A DNA stretch of 64,000 bases from Phymatolithon calcareum (GCA_977006965.1 OZ345382.1:620001-684000); one strand, 5' to 3'; numbered from the stretch's first letter, positions 20,958 to 33,624 are shown. Numbers and translations: made by a program. Notes: generated by a model not told the origin, from the letters alone.

Positions 20958-21395
20958 TCAGCATGCCGTGCAATAGACGGGATTTTCTGCATCGGAAAGA
21001 ACTTGACCTAGAACTTTTATACAACAAAGTATATGAAACGGATTATCACAATTCTTGCAGTTTTGTGCACGCGCTTTGCAGCAGTCACATTCCTTCCGGA
21101 GAAAGAAACCTAGAACACGACAAGAGAATGGCAGGTCAACCTTAGACATGTAAACGTACTCGTACTCAGTTGCATTATTGTCGCGGTGTTGCGATATTTG
21201 CTCACAGGGGCTGCGCACGGAGCTGAATGGCTGATGATGTCCCAAGTTATGTGCAAACAATGGGGACGATTCTTTTGCGACTCGAAGACTCTTGCCACAG
21301 CGAGCCGCACTGGGGAAACCTTCTTTATCAGGTAAGCGGATGGATGACTGCACGCATCGCATACATATAAGAAACGCGTCAAAATACGATTTCAC
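20958..21395 (-). CDS. ORF ending in a PHD-like zinc-binding motif (hypothetical)
   Basis: The last 43 residues of a 145-codon minus-strand frame read ECDCCKARAQNCKNCDNPFH..., and end in YCTAC plus stop. Ligand order is C-x(1-2)-C-x6-C-x2-C-x4-H-x2-C-x16-C-x2-C, close to a Cys4-His-Cys3 PHD finger. PHD domains usually read histone tails, and some transposon proteins also carry them. The N-terminal 100 residues show nothing recognisable and may be non-coding, so the true start is uncertain. It could be a terminal exon or a relic. Confidence 0.3.
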   Translation of the reverse strand: MKSYFDAFLICMRCVQSSIRLPDKEGFPSAARCGKSLRVAKESSPLFAHNLGHHQPFSSVRSPCEQISQHRDNNATEYEYVYMSKVDLPFSCRVLGFFLRKECDCCKARAQNCKNCDNPFHILCCIKVLGQVLSDAENPVYCTAC

Positions 21396-22729
21396 GGTAG
21401 TCTATTATGTCAGTCCTTCCAGCCATAGCACTTTTGATATATCTAATATGCAAACAAATGGGTGCTCCATAACGGAGAAGTCGTGTTCTAACAAAGCCGG
21501 ATACTATTAAATGCGAAAAGGCATCTACTGAGGAAGAGAGACCTTTTACTGAACGCTGCAAATTCATAAACATCCTTCGAAGAGAGAATTCTTCGCGTTT
21601 AAGTGAGAATTGCGTCAAATCTTGTAGCAGTGGATGTTGTAACGATCTCTGTTTCGTAATTCAAAATTTTCAGTTGTTCATGGATAAAAGGCTTAGGTTC
21701 AGGCGATGGATCGTTTTCGCAGCCTGAAACGGAAGCGGGTATGGATTCGCGGTTCCCTGGGCAGCGACCCTTCTCGCCCATGACATTTCCATTGCCATAA
21801 GTGCATTCAGAAGATTCAGGAAGAGTTACGTATGGTAATTCAGTGCAAGGGTTTTGTAATTAGTTTCTTGAATACGGTCCCATCAATTTCGAATGCATCT
21901 GATACGCAATCTGAGGGTAGTGCTTTCGGAACGATTCAAGAAGCATTGGAAATATTGTTTTAGAATTACTAACGTTGAGAGAAATTTTAGCGTCCAGAAT
22001 TGCGTGGACCACGTTTTCATTAAGAGAACTCATTCCAGCAGGCCATCCCTGTCCCTACAGCATTTCCATGAACTTGTCCAATTCTTCGTGAACAAGTTGT
22101 CAAGGACTGCAGCTGTCACTGATTTGTACCCACTGTGTGCAGTATGAAAAGTTACTCAATGGAATGCTGCACTTTGAACCCTCACTCACACTTTTCGGTC
22201 CTGAAGGGTCCTTCATGCTTTTTCTAGACTTGGTGAACGTATTCGTGAACAACACTGCCTGGAACAAGCGGCAATCCAGACTTTCAGCGCTTGCAGTTAG
22301 ACTCAACGCTTGAGCTGCCGTAGGATCTAGGCGTTGAGTATGTTTTTCGCTCCAAACTAGGGCAAAAAATAAATTATAGAAAATTGGCGCAACTCTCAAG
22401 AAATGCGGAGTATCGGAGACGAACTTCGGCGGTTATAAGAGAATCTAGACTGTAAGACATGTTAGTAGAAGTCATCAGAACAAAAAAAGTAGATGAAGCA
22501 ACTGTTCATCGCTTACAGTTTGACATGAGATCAGCAAGTAGTGTTCAAATGTAACGCGCGCGAACGATCCTGTTGCACACTGCTTGGACAGTTCGTGGCC
22601 CAATATTATGTAAACACTGTCGAACTGGACTCCGTGAAAATTAACGTATCTATAAAATTAAAAATTCAGATCGTTATTGTACACTTTATTGTGCTCTGTC
22701 TCATTTACTTATCATTACAGTAATTTGTA
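21396..22729. other. Intergenic, nothing recognised
   Basis: Several short frames on both strands (for example 21893-22147 plus and 22399-22100 minus) with no recognised domains. Confidence 0.35.
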
Positions 22730-23147
22730 CAGAAAGACCTCGATAAATGGATCCTCTTTTCTAGAAAAACCCCTGTTATCAGCATAATCGGGTGCTCCAC
22801 GAATATCGTATCTGCCTAGATTTAACGAAAATTAAAAGACTCTAGAATATTTGATAGGAGGATTTTTTCATGTTCGAGGTCACGGGGCATACCTTAAATT
22901 TTGTTATAATTTTGTTTAGCGTACACGGAGCATATCTTCACTTGTAGAATACTGTAAGTACTTTTCATGTTTCTCCTGCCATTGACATACAGTAAAGTAC
23001 AGTAAAAGTTGACACAGTGGTGTAAAGCTACTGTTCGGCAGACGTGTGATCCAAAACTTATGATTCAAAATTCGACTTGACAATAACCTCGATTTTGAGA
23101 AAATTGGACTATTCCACATTGCCCATCCATTTATCGAGGCCTGAGTG
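22730..23147. mobile_element. pogo/Tigger-type MITE (418 bp)
   Basis: It is flanked by TA on both sides (22728-22729 and 23148-23149). The ends share ACCTCGATAAATGGAT and its inverse within CAGAAAGACCTCGATAAATGG and CACTCAGGCCTCGATAAATGG. TA duplication and CCTCGATAAAT-containing ends resemble pogo/Tigger elements. The interior is AT-rich and non-coding. It would depend on an autonomous pogo transposase elsewhere. Confidence 0.7.
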
Positions 23148-23149
23148 TA

Positions 23150-24636
23150 GCCTTATTTTCAGCTTTTGGACAGCGAACAATACTAGTGGAACGTTACACA
23201 TGAATAGATGTTTGAATGCATTTTATGGGTGTGGCTTATTTACACGCCTTAAAAGATTATAGACACGTTTTTCGATGCAACTCGATGGTGTATTCATTTT
23301 TAATGGGAAGCGAATATGCTCCAAATTCCATATCGCTGCCACTCATTCTCCAATAATCTCATCTCAGCAGTGAAACAGAATCAATCTGCGTGTGCAGCTG
23401 CTTCTCTCACCTACTCTCAACGCGAGGGCCGCGGAAGCTCTATTAAGTACAAGATTCTGGTGTTTCTCAAGTCTATAGCAAGGAATATTTGAGATTGTCT
23501 GCTAGATTCCACAGATATACATCTTCTGACCCGCCTTAATTAGGAGGTTTACGCCGAGTATTAAAATGCATATTTATGCGAGCATGATCCACATCCTCCG
23601 GAGCCACCGGGGTCAGCCTCCTACTTTAACCGAGTCTGTATTGAGCAGTCCTCCACGTTAAAAGTCCGAAAACATGGCCGATCACAAAGAGTAGGGATTT
23701 TGAGGAGTGTCGCCACCAGCTGACATCGGCGGGGCTGAATGAGTCCGAAGCTCGAAAAATCATGTCAGTCAAAGACGCGCATATTTCTTTTGTGAGATGA
23801 GAGCGAGAAGAGTACGCAATGAAAAGGAGCTCAGCAGTCCAACAGCCGCCCAAGTATTGCTCTATCATTATCGATAGTACTGACCAAAGCGCGTTTGTTG
23901 TTCCTCACTTCGTGCGCAACAGAAAAGATCGATTAAGGTGCGATTAATTGCGATCAAGGAGCATTTAGCAGTGCCGAATGTTTACATATACCTCATGGCG
24001 CAAGAGTAAAAGAGTGATTCGAACCATTCAATCGAGATTCTGCATCTTTTTTAACTGTTAAGTCTCGAGAATCTCGCCTTCCTCCTGTACTCTACATTCA
24101 AAAGAACAATTGTCTTTCGAGAATATGAACCGCTTCGTAAAGGGCTGCATGGAGCTCCTAGTCTGTATGCGTGTCTTTCTCGAAATTCATGACTCGTTTT
24201 TACCTCTTGGTCACACACACAGGAAGACGTGTAATATATTTTCTCGAGGAAATCTGTCCGCCTGCGAACCGAAGAGGCTCATACAATCGACCAGCTTGCG
24301 CAAGAGATCTCTGCTTCATACTCGCCGAATCCGTCTGTTAGTGAAGTTCGACAAGTTGGGAACATTCGAGCCTTTTTTGTGACGTCAGGTGACCTTCGGG
24401 GTTGGTCTGACGCTTGGACCTTTCTCATATATTTCAAATTTACCCGTGTAACAGGAGATACCTGAAACGAGATAGAAGCGTTCACCTCGTCCTGCTCGGC
24501 GAAGGTCTAGGAAGCCCATGGGAGCCGTTTTATAACGGCGTTTCGTATCTGAAGTTCATTCCCAACTTGCGACGCACGCCCCCAAACGTAATTGATTGTC
24601 CACTGTATAAGTCCAAGGTGGATGTGCGAAGGACGT
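23150..24636. other. Intergenic, nothing recognised
   Basis: Short frames only; no supported gene or repeat. Confidence 0.35.
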
Positions 24637-25000
24637 ATATTTTCAGTGTCACTAATTCTCGCGTCTGTTTCACTAATCGAGAAAAAGACATTTCAGTGTC
24701 ACTTTTTTGCAAAATGACGCGTCAGTGTCACTACTCTGCAAAACAGTGCCTTGGTGTCGATACTTCCAAAACGTAAGTTACCGGACCGATCGGCCGGAAC
24801 AAAGTTTAGGTCGAGCGAGCACTTCCTCCCGCGCTAAACCCCACTCGAGGGGCTACGCGCCTTGGGAGGGCAGGATCATGGCGTCAAACCACGATCCAAA
24901 CGAAGGAGAACGCGGCACGGCAACCAAGTTTCCGTGGAGAACTTGAGGAAGTCGTCGCGGAAGTCACCCGCAACCGTCGGCCGGTTCGGAATATCAGAAA

Positions 25001-26705
25001 ATGGAACTTTCTATGAAACAGACCAGTAAGGCACACCGGCCCACTGGGGCAATGACGCAAGCCAAGGCGCGCGCCAAGCCTGGGACTGAAGACAAAACAG
25101 ATAGCGAGGAGCCCATACAGGATGGAAACAGCTTCATCAAACAGATAAAAACGTCAAGAAAAGCGACTACGGTAGGAGAAAACCCAACACGACAGCTTTT
25201 CGTGAAACATCGCAATGTCGTGGAGTGCGGCGATTGCAAAAAGAAGGGAACGCTCAAACTCACGCGAGGAAGCGCTCGAGTACCACTGGTACTCCAATGC
25301 AAAGAGTTCATCTTCGTCAAAGACGGCTCTTGTGCCGAAGAGTTCATAAAACAAGGCACACCGAAAATTCCAAGGCAGAGAGTCCTTGCAGAACCGAAGG
25401 TGTGCATTTCAAATCGAGCCGAGAGACGCATCGACGAAGAAGACAATCCAACTACCGCAGGAAGCAACAAGTCCAACACGCAAAGCGAGAGAACATGCTC
25501 AAAAGCCGATGCCCTGAAGAAGCTTAAAGCACAGATGGCGGTACTGGAATCGAGATTGGCAACCTCGGAATCCAAGTTAGCAGATACCGAGGGAAAGGTC
25601 AAAACCCTTGAAGCAACAGTGAGGACAATATCGGAAGAGAACAGAAGGCTCCGACCCGGTGCTCCAGGAGCACTAGAGGAATCATCTGTACAACCAGATT
25701 CCAGAGGGGATCCGACGAGCCCCGAGGAAGACTCTAATGGCTTCTTCAAGAACACAGAAATTCCCCAGTAAAGTCTTACAAGGAGGCCATAACGAGAAAT
25801 ACAAGCGACTCGATGACTTCTAACGCAAAAGGAGAAAAATTGCAGAAAAAGAGAAACGAAAGACGTACAAACAGCCGTCCAACGGAACAGATTGAAGAGC
25901 CGGATAGAGAACGCTTGGAAACATTCCTAAACAAAATGGGAAATCGCATGCCAAGAGAGGACCGAAACCTGGATTGGTCTCACTGTACTTCAGAAGAATT
26001 CCAAAAGCCCCACGCGAGCAGATTGAGGAAGCTGTGAAAGAGATGCTGAAGACGAAAACGGTTTACCACATATCGTTCATTGGTTCTTCGATAATGGAAG
26101 TACTCATAGAAACGAAAGAATTGGACGCTATTGTTAACCTTATGCGTTTAACGGGCATGGTCTGCATGTATAGGTTCAATGTTTCTGAAAACCCCAAGAA
26201 AAGATGCCAACATGGTGAGTCCGTGCGCTCACTACAGAAACATGCGACGAGGACAAGGGCACGCGCTAGATACTGCGCGTCCACGGCGTCAAATGAGGCC
26301 TCAAAAGAGTGGTACAAAGGCCTGGAGAGAGCAGCCGAAAGGAGGCTCAGACACATGGAAATTGATGAGATACGTAAGCTCGAACAATTCCCACGACGAC
26401 ACCTCATAAACTCTAATTTCCGACAAATAATGAGGAAGGAGGACGACACAACAGGCCAGGAAGATGAAGAAACCGAGGGACAACAGTCCATGGATCACGA
26501 TCAGGCAACTAATCAAGTTGGACCAGCTAATGCAATAATCGAGGCAGATGTGGAAGACGGGATTTCAAAGCATGCCAACCCAAATACGTCAGTCAACGAA
26601 TCGAGAGGCCAGCCCTCAAATCTCACCGGAGACCCAGAGAAGCAAGGAACCAATAATACTCCCATCGCAAATTCCGAGCAAAGCGCAACCAAAAATAATA
26701 TTTAA
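25001..26705 (+). pseudogene. LINE ORF1 (gag-like), frameshifted
   Basis: The first segment (25001-25771, ATG start) encodes 256 residues: a basic N-terminus, then a predicted coiled coil (about residues 165-215, including LKAQMAVLESRLATSESKLA), then an acidic tail. The second segment (25813-26034) and third (about 25974-26705) continue in other frames. The third includes VYHISFIGSSIMEVLIE and an acidic, Gln-rich end. I read the three as one former gag-type protein split by at least two frameshifts. Such proteins coat LINE RNA. No CCHC knuckle is clear. Confidence 0.6.
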
Positions 26706-26718
26706 CAGATATTGGAGA

Positions 26719-29700
26719 ATGGCAACGATGAACGTCGAGGGATAACCAGAAACCCCAGAGTACCTACATAAGATGGTACAAAATCACAAGGTCGACATCA
26801 TCCGTCTCATGCAGACGCATCTGAGATCCCACACCGGCATTCGGACCGATATGTTTTCAATAAACGCCCCAAGACCCGAACTGATAACATCGGATGGGCC
26901 TCGTAACCAAGATCCCGGATCAAGAAGGCGAAATACAGCGAGAAATTTTGGCGGAGTATCGCTGGTGTTCCGCGGTGGATTTGGAGTGAAACTAATCTTC
27001 AAGTATGCAAAGGTACACTTCCAAATCATTATCGCCCAACTAGGCAGCCTAAAAGTTGCGGTAGTGTACATGTCACCAAGGTCCACTCGTCAGGAAACCG
27101 AGAAATGCCTCCAACTAATCAACAGGCACGCAAGGGGTCAAGCCATCACCTGTGGTGACTGGAACGCAAGACACAAGCTGTGGGACAGACAGTCAAACAG
27201 AAGGAGCAACCAACTCGTCCAGTGGGCAGAAAGAAAAGGATGGGACATAAGAGAAGCAAAGGACCGTCATTCCAGACGAAGAAGTACAGGACCAATATCG
27301 ACTTCTACGTCACAAAAGGAATAACAATATCCGCGCCGAACTCTCCAGATGACATATGGACAGGGGCTACACAGCACAGGCCTGTATGCACGCGCCTTAA
27401 AAGCCGGAAAGATCGTGACCCGAACCAGTATAAGCGACCAATCAGTGTAAGAGACCGAGATGACACACAAAGGAAAAATGAAATCAAGGAACGAATGGGT
27501 AGTCTCATTGAGAACCTCAAGGGAAGTACCTCCCCCGAATCGGTACCAATATCTACAGAGAGATTGTGGAACTCGGAGGAAAGTCAAGGAAAGAATCCAA
27601 GAAAGAAGTCGCGCTTTGCAAGTACCAAGAAGGCATTCCCGGAGTCATCGAAGACCTCAACTATGTAAGAGATCAATACCAGGGGTACAAGAGACTTGTT
27701 AAAACCTGGTGTGACCTGTGGAGAACTAGAAAACGCACACCGGCACGCAATAAATCATTTTGGAATACAGAGCTCGACAAAATGGCACTGAAGCGGAAGA
27801 AACTTTACCGGAAAGCCAGATCATCCCAATCACAGGGAGACTGGGGTCGTTACCACGAGTGTAAGTACCAAATCAGAACCTTGCTGAACAAGAGGAAGAA
27901 AGAGCAGTATCAAGAATACATTGCCGAGCTCGAGGAGAAGGATGGACAAGCGGCTTTGAAGCAACTTGTCAAGATGAAAAAGAAAATTCGAAGAAGAAAG
28001 CTAAGAAACGAGATAACAGGAAGCCCCATGAATTGCTCTAAATTCTCAGCCCATATCTCAGCGACATGCCATAGCACCGAAAAGTGGCAACCCGGACTAA
28101 GAAAATTCTCCTGCACAGAGGACATGAGGACAAAAATTGAAGCGGCTATCCGTAAAGCACCTAGCGGAAAGGCACCAGGCTTAGACGAGGAGAAGGCTGA
28201 AGTGCTAAAAGTCGATATATCACTCAAGGTCGAAGTACTTACAGCCTTGTGGGAGGCCTGCGGGAGGTGTGGAGACACGCCTCTGCACTGGCAAAAAGCG
28301 CTCCTCGTCCCAATACACAAGAAGGGGGCACACAAGGGCCCCGGAAAATATCGACCGTTTTCCTTGCTGAGCCACGCAAGGAAAATTATTGAGACAGCTA
28401 TTGATATGAAGCTGCGCGCAGTATTCTCAAACCACTGGTATCAGCTTGGGTTCCAAAAGGGGAAGAGCACTGATTTGGCCATCCTAAGAGCTACTGTGCT
28501 ATTAAAAGAGGACCAGAGATGTGTAGCAGTATTGGACCTTAAGGCTGCCTACGACACAGTACCGAGAGTACACTTGGTGAACAGAATGAGAAAAGTACTG
28601 GCCAAGGAGATCTGCGCAATGGTCGAGGCGTTCTTGACACCATCCTGGGTGGCAACAATTGGTGATGCGAACAGGAACTGATTTCTAGTGGACAGGGGGG
28701 TCCCACAAGTGTCCCCTCTCAGTCCAAGCCTCTGCAACATCTTCATGGATGAATTCGCAGAGCGAATGAGCCGGGCATCAAAAACCTGGGCTGAAGTACC
28801 GGCTATACTCTTCGCAGACTATGTTCTTCTCTCTGCGAAATCACCCGATGCACTGCAAGGACTATTGGATATAGCTACCCAATGGGCACAAGAGCGAGAG
28901 ATGACTTGGAGCACTAAACAAGGGAAAAGCGAAGTCCTCGAATCAGAGGAAACATTGGGCAAGACATTCAAGCTAGCGAACAAGGTACTAGCACAAGCTC
29001 TGGAGATCACTTACCTTGGAGTATCCCTAGACCCCGGAGGAGTCACAGATACGTTAATGATGCAACGACTAAAGAAAGCAAGGACGGCCGTCTACGAGTT
29101 GCGAACACTGGGAGTGTTCAAGAAAGGGCTGAGTATACAGAAGTGTATTCAGATGTACAAGGCGCTAGTACAGCCACGCTGGGAGTACGCAATGCACTTA
29201 AGGCCCTGGACAGAAGACGTACAAAATGCCGTCAAGGAAGTAGAAGCAACATTCTACAACCAAGTTTTCGGGCCACTGGCCCGAGGAAGGACGGATAGGC
29301 TCCGTCTCCTGCGTCGGATCCAGGCGGCCGCACATCGACGAGAAATCTTGGCCTTCAAAATGCTGAGAAGAAACAAGGCGAAAGAACGTATGTATTTAAA
29401 TGAAGTGCCCGAAAGGAGAAAAACCATGAATGGCAGTACACGAGGAAAGATATCGCTGCGATGGAGACCAGAGAGCCGTTCGGTGAAGCGGTAAAGCATA
29501 TCCAAACAAACCAATCTCCGCAAACACTTCGATCGAAATTTCTGGAAATGGAAGGAGACCGCCTACAATCGAAGCGGAAAAGAAAGATACAAGACAAGAG
29601 AATTGCCAGCAATCCTCAAGTTCCCCACGGTGAAGCATAGACAACTCGCACTGCAGTATGCCTGTGGCAGATTCCCACAGGTGTCAACAACAAGTATGAC

Positions 29701-29872
29701 TGAAGAACTCGGCACCAGAGCCAGAGAGCATATGGAGACCCTTGAACGAACGCTAGCAGGGTACGAACTCGAAGGAGAAAAACCACTGGAAACAGAAAAG
29801 GCCCTAGATGAGCTGTTACTGCTTAGCAAGATACTCATAGAACACATGGAGAACGAAGAAGGCCTGTATTAA
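26719..29872 (+). pseudogene. LINE ORF2: APE endonuclease and reverse transcriptase, multiply disrupted
   Basis: The endonuclease begins MATMNVEG with a TAA eight codons later (26743-26745). It shows GGVSLVFR, VAVVYMSPRS and the GDWNARHKLWD metal-binding motif. In the position where APE-type nucleases have QET/ET, this copy reads LMQTH. Frameshifts occur near 27280 and 27580. RT follows with RPFSLLSHARK, DLKAAYDTVPR, a TGA at 28679-28681, GVPQVSPLSP and motif C changed to FADYV, losing one catalytic Asp. More frameshifts follow near 29420 and 29600. The end EHMENEEGLY matches the young copy at 4738-6482. Confidence 0.85.
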
Positions 29873-30109
29873 TCAGAAGAATGCAAGGCAAAAAGTGGTC
29901 GAGTCCAAGCACCAACAATCCCGTAGAGGACTGAGATAGGACTACTTTGAGTCCTGAGTTTTCCCGCCCGCCATACTGGTGGACCTTTTGTGAGCTACAC
30001 AAAGGTAGCTAGCATCAGAGGAAGCCTTGCCCATATCTTCGGAAGTCTATGGGGCTTTAAAATAAACTTGAAAGGAAAAAAAGTGCCCTGGTGTCACTAT
30101 TTTCCAAAA

Positions 30110-30294
30110 ATGGCAACTCAATATATGGAGCAGAATATTCCCGATGAAATCTTGAGCTCCAGCTAAGTTAAGGTGGTACAGAATGGCAAACTGTACCAGT
30201 GGTTAACGTACACCTCGACCAGCTTCATACCCATAGCAGTTGCGAAAAAGTATTCCACAACTTTTCCCGAAGAGTATAATTGTGTCTTATTGAG
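30110..30294. other. Interior of the GTGTCACT element
   Basis: Non-repetitive centre between the LINE insertion point and the right inverted arm. It holds a short frame (KVVQNGKLYQWLTYTSTSF) with no recognised domain. Confidence 0.25.
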
Positions 30295-30426
30295 TTGCTT
30301 TTAGTGACACTGAGCTATTGTTTCTTAGAATAGTGATACTGAAGTGCTGTTTTTCATATTAGTGGCACAGACGTACTGTTTTTAAATTTAGTGACACAGA
30401 CGTGAAAATTAGTGACAGGGAAAATA

Positions 30427-32439
30427 TCTAGCCATGTGCGAATCGCTACTGCGGATGACAGAATAGGTGAGCAGGCGTTTACGAAGGAATTGTACGAGAT
30501 GCGCGACAGGGTCTTCCAACAGCGATAAGAGCCTTTCCATCGGAGTACTTAATCGGCAATCGAGCTCAACGGCACTAACGATCCAGTGATGATCAGCACG
30601 CACCATGGGTCGAAGACCAGGAGGCAAGCCCTGACAACTCACTTCCTCGGGTTTTCGATCATTCTCATGAGCGAGGAGATATGGTCGCAGTAAATCCAGA
30701 GAGCTCTAGCGGAGGTCCAACGGACCTCGAGGTAATCGAAGCTACGTCAACATTTTGGATCGCACAAGTGAGTGATGTCCACAAGAATATCTCCGGACAT
30801 TTTGCAAATTTATCAACAAAACGTTTGATGGTTTGAGGCGTGTGGCTCTATAACGCACTTGCCGTACAAGACAAGGCATAACCATTCCGTGGTGAGGACA
30901 TTAGTGAGGAGACGTCCCCGAGAGACTTCTTGGACTAAAAAAATTCCAGTTGGAAGTGTTTTAGTGAAGTTTCATGCTTTAACGAAGTGTCATACGCTTC
31001 CCTCCTTTACGGCAAAGAGGATTAGATGATGTTTCCGTCAATTTGAAGCATTCTTGAATAGCTTCTATTGATCTTATATGTTTGAAAATCCCTCTCTCAA
31101 GAATGACATGTGTTCATTGGTTTTTGTGTTTTAGTATGCAGAGTGGTGAAAGATCTTGACATTTCTTCTGATCATCTGCAGATTTATTTACGTCCTCACT
31201 TCATGCCTGTGCCTGAAGCACTGCTCAATGAGACTCCTTATTGAACGGTTTGTATATGGAGATGAAGAGTTACATTCGGTAGAATTGTTCCCCTTCTTGG
31301 AGACTTTAGTGAAAACGGGCACCCCAATTCATAAGACATTATGTCACTGTGCCCACACTTTTGCTCTGTCATAAGCCTGAATTTTCCCGTCGACCCAACA
31401 GCTTCTCGTGTCTGCGCTCAAGTTGCATCTCCAAAGTGCAAGCACAGAGACAGAGCTTCTTCAAGGGCTCTCTGTCACTGTGCTGACAACTTCGCTCGGC
31501 GACATGCTTTCATATCTATCATCTCCTTGCAACGAAGCTAGTAAGGTTTTGTGAACGTGTACATGTGGAGGCCTAGTGTCAGACCTTCTGCAAAGATACG
31601 AAGTTTTCATCGAAGTTCCGGTACAGCGACAGCCCCTCCTTCATGAAACACTGCCGCTGTGCCGGTACTCCTACGTTTTCAAAGGCCTTTCTTGTTTTCG
31701 TCGTACACAATGATGTCCCGCCGTCTCGTCGAAGCAGAATTTCTGGACCAGTGACAGAGCTTGATAGAGGAAGAAGTGTCATTGGAGTACTACTTCTGCT
31801 CCGAGACAAGCATTTCCTGCTTTCGTCGTTTCCGTGTAGCACAGGTTATCGTTAGTTGAAGTCTTCAAGGAGGACTACCAGCTCCGCTCGCAAAAGGGAA
31901 AATATTTATTCCTTTCTTTTCGAGCACGTTCTAGACGGTCTGCTGGAACTCAGAAAAAAATTACAAAAAAACCTACGAAAAGTAAACATTAAAACGTTTG
32001 TTAATCTCAAATTTCCACTTCGCCCCCAGCCGCAACCCAGGACAATGAACACCAAAGCCGTCCTGGACATTTTATTGCAATTGTGGACCGCTTGTTGCGA
32101 CTGTCATCGCGAATCGTGATCAAAGTAGAGAGTAAGCACCGCTTCCCTTGCATTTTGCTCTCTGATCTTCTCCAGCTCACCAGGGAGCTATTAAACCTTT
32201 TTCGCCGTCCACACAACAAAGACGCCTTCCCATTGGTCGTCTACAATTCTGAGGTCAGCGCCTTGACCTTCGAACGAGATCAGGGGGCCCTTGTAGAGAA
32301 TATTGTCCTTTCCGGTCTTGACACTATGCCGGTGAACGTTCCAGAGAACGTTCTGAACGAGTAGTGTGTTGGATACGTATGGTCTTCATGGGAATGAGAT
32401 CTCATTTCGTTCCAGAGTTGGAGCCTGCTAGATTATAAA
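30427..32439. other. Intergenic; scattered TGTCACTG motifs
   Basis: A minus-strand frame at 30650-30409 is protein-like (GLRPMVRADHHWIVSAVEL) but unrecognised. Between 31.3 and 31.8 kb there are several TGTCACTGTG and CAGTGACAG motifs like those in the arms at 24.64 and 30.3 kb. No gene is supported. Confidence 0.3.
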
Positions 32440-33240
32440 TTTGAAATGTTCAATCGGACTGAAAATATCCATCCGGTGTCAGCACATATGTCAACGCGGA
32501 CAAGCGAACTAGAGATGCAAACAGGGCAAAATAGTTTCTTGAAATACCTCGTGTTGGTCAGACAGCTGTTAGAAGAGAACACGATCAAAATAATCCGTCT
32601 AATGGAGACATGGACAAAGGCAGACCAAGGCTTGCGTGATCTGTATGTGCAGGTATCTACAACTCGCCCATGTGCTCCACGCTCCAAAGCTTGAAGTGGT
32701 GTTGCGCTCCTCGTACGACAGGTCTAACCGCAAAAGTGACATTCCGACACTCAACGATGAAATTGCAACCCTTTATCGCCATCGCTGCGAAAATACATGT
32801 CCCCGTAGCCTTCTTTATGACGCTTTCGTCAAAAGATGAAAAAGAAATATTTTTGGAAATTGTACAAAAAGAGTGCAGAGGGAAAGCTGTGATGATGGGG
32901 GACCTTAACGCGCGACAGTAGCATGGGGACACAAGAGGCCGTCAGCACATCCAGCGGTCATCCAACTTCAAACCGGAGAACCGAACGGAGAACAGATTCA
33001 CCTTCTGCTCGGTCTCTGGAAACAGCAAAATAGACATCTTGTCAACAAAGGCAATGGACTCCCCACCAGGTAAAAACATCAGAGGAAGGTGGGTCGGAAC
33101 CTGAGCAGGGCACCGAACCGTCTTACTGAAAGCAATCAACGCAAAGCACATCTTAGCATATGTTTGGACCATCATCTCTGCAACATTCAGAAAAAGCGCC
33201 GGGAGAGCTGAGAAAGCGTCGGAAGATATGAAACGGCTGT
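32440..33240 (+). pseudogene. Decayed LINE endonuclease relic (second family)
   Basis: In several frames the plus strand encodes IKIIRLMETWTKADQG, KAVMMGDLNARQ and RFTFCSVSGNSKIDILST. These correspond in order to the ET, GD(F/L)NA and S-x-IDYI motifs of APE-type LINE endonucleases. The first motif still has its Glu, unlike the copy at 26.7 kb. Many stops; non-functional. Confidence 0.6.
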
Positions 33241-33365
33241 GACCAAAAGGCAAGAACTAGTGAAACAATGCCAAAGCAGAAAAGAGCTCGATGAATAGAA
33301 CGAGGAGTTTCGCAAATTCATGATAAAGCACTGTCCAAGAAAGAATCAACGTAATTACGAAGGAG

Positions 33366-33624
33366 AGACGGCCTGCCCGGACCGAACGGACCACGAGCAA
33401 CAAAGAACAAGATTCCGGCGCGGACGCCCGAGTCAGTGCTGGCGCAAGTGGCCGCAGCAATAATGCTGCTCAACGCAATTCTTCTAACTGTAATTGTGTC
33501 GGAAATAGGTGGCGCTATCCCGAACGCGCTCGCCTTGGACTCGGCAAATCGAAACCTTGCCATGGTCGAAACGCTAAACCCAACCCCGCCGTCGTTCAAT
33601 TTCAAAGAAATCTTGCGAATTTAA
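33366..33624 (+). pseudogene. Conserved ORF fragment, copy A of inverted duplication
   Basis: An open frame encodes ATKNKIPARTPESVLAQVAAA and later NALALDSANRNLAMVE, then PTPPSFNFKEILRI and a stop. The inverted copy at 35597-35338 encodes a clearly homologous peptide (ATKKKIPARTP... PTPPSLDFEEIFQI). Its position before LINE RT remnants suggests the end of a LINE ORF1, but I do not recognise a domain. Confidence 0.4.

Larger units (their letters stand above)
24773..30082 (+). mobile_element. Near full-length LINE (non-LTR retrotransposon), inactive
   Basis: It carries an ORF1/gag region with a coiled coil, an APE-type endonuclease, a reverse transcriptase, and the 3' end AATAAACTTGAAAGG plus A run. 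The flanks GTGCCTTGGTGTC...TCCAAAA (24747-24772) and GTGCCCTGGTGTC...TCCAAAA (30083-30109) look like a long, slightly diverged target duplication. The insertion lies within the GTGTCACT inverted-repeat element. Multiple frameshifts and stops, plus a mutated RT active site, show that it is dead. Confidence 0.85.
24637..30426. mobile_element. Inverted-repeat element with GTGTCACT subrepeats, split by a LINE
   Basis: The left arm (24637-24772) and right arm (30295-30426) are inverted relatives. Each starts with an ATATTTTC-type end and carries several CAGTGTCACT or GTGTCACTAA units at 25-50 bp spacing. Without the LINE (24773-30082) the element would be about 480 bp, with no coding capacity. Termini with tandem subterminal motifs are typical of some DNA transposon superfamilies, but I cannot assign one. 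No clean target duplication is visible. More TGTCACTGTG-type motifs occur at 31.3-31.8 kb. Confidence 0.5.

Noticed and set aside
24640-24680. CACTA (En/Spm) transposon ends
   Set aside because: CACTAATT occurs at both arms, but homology extends outside it and there is no matching 3-bp target duplication.
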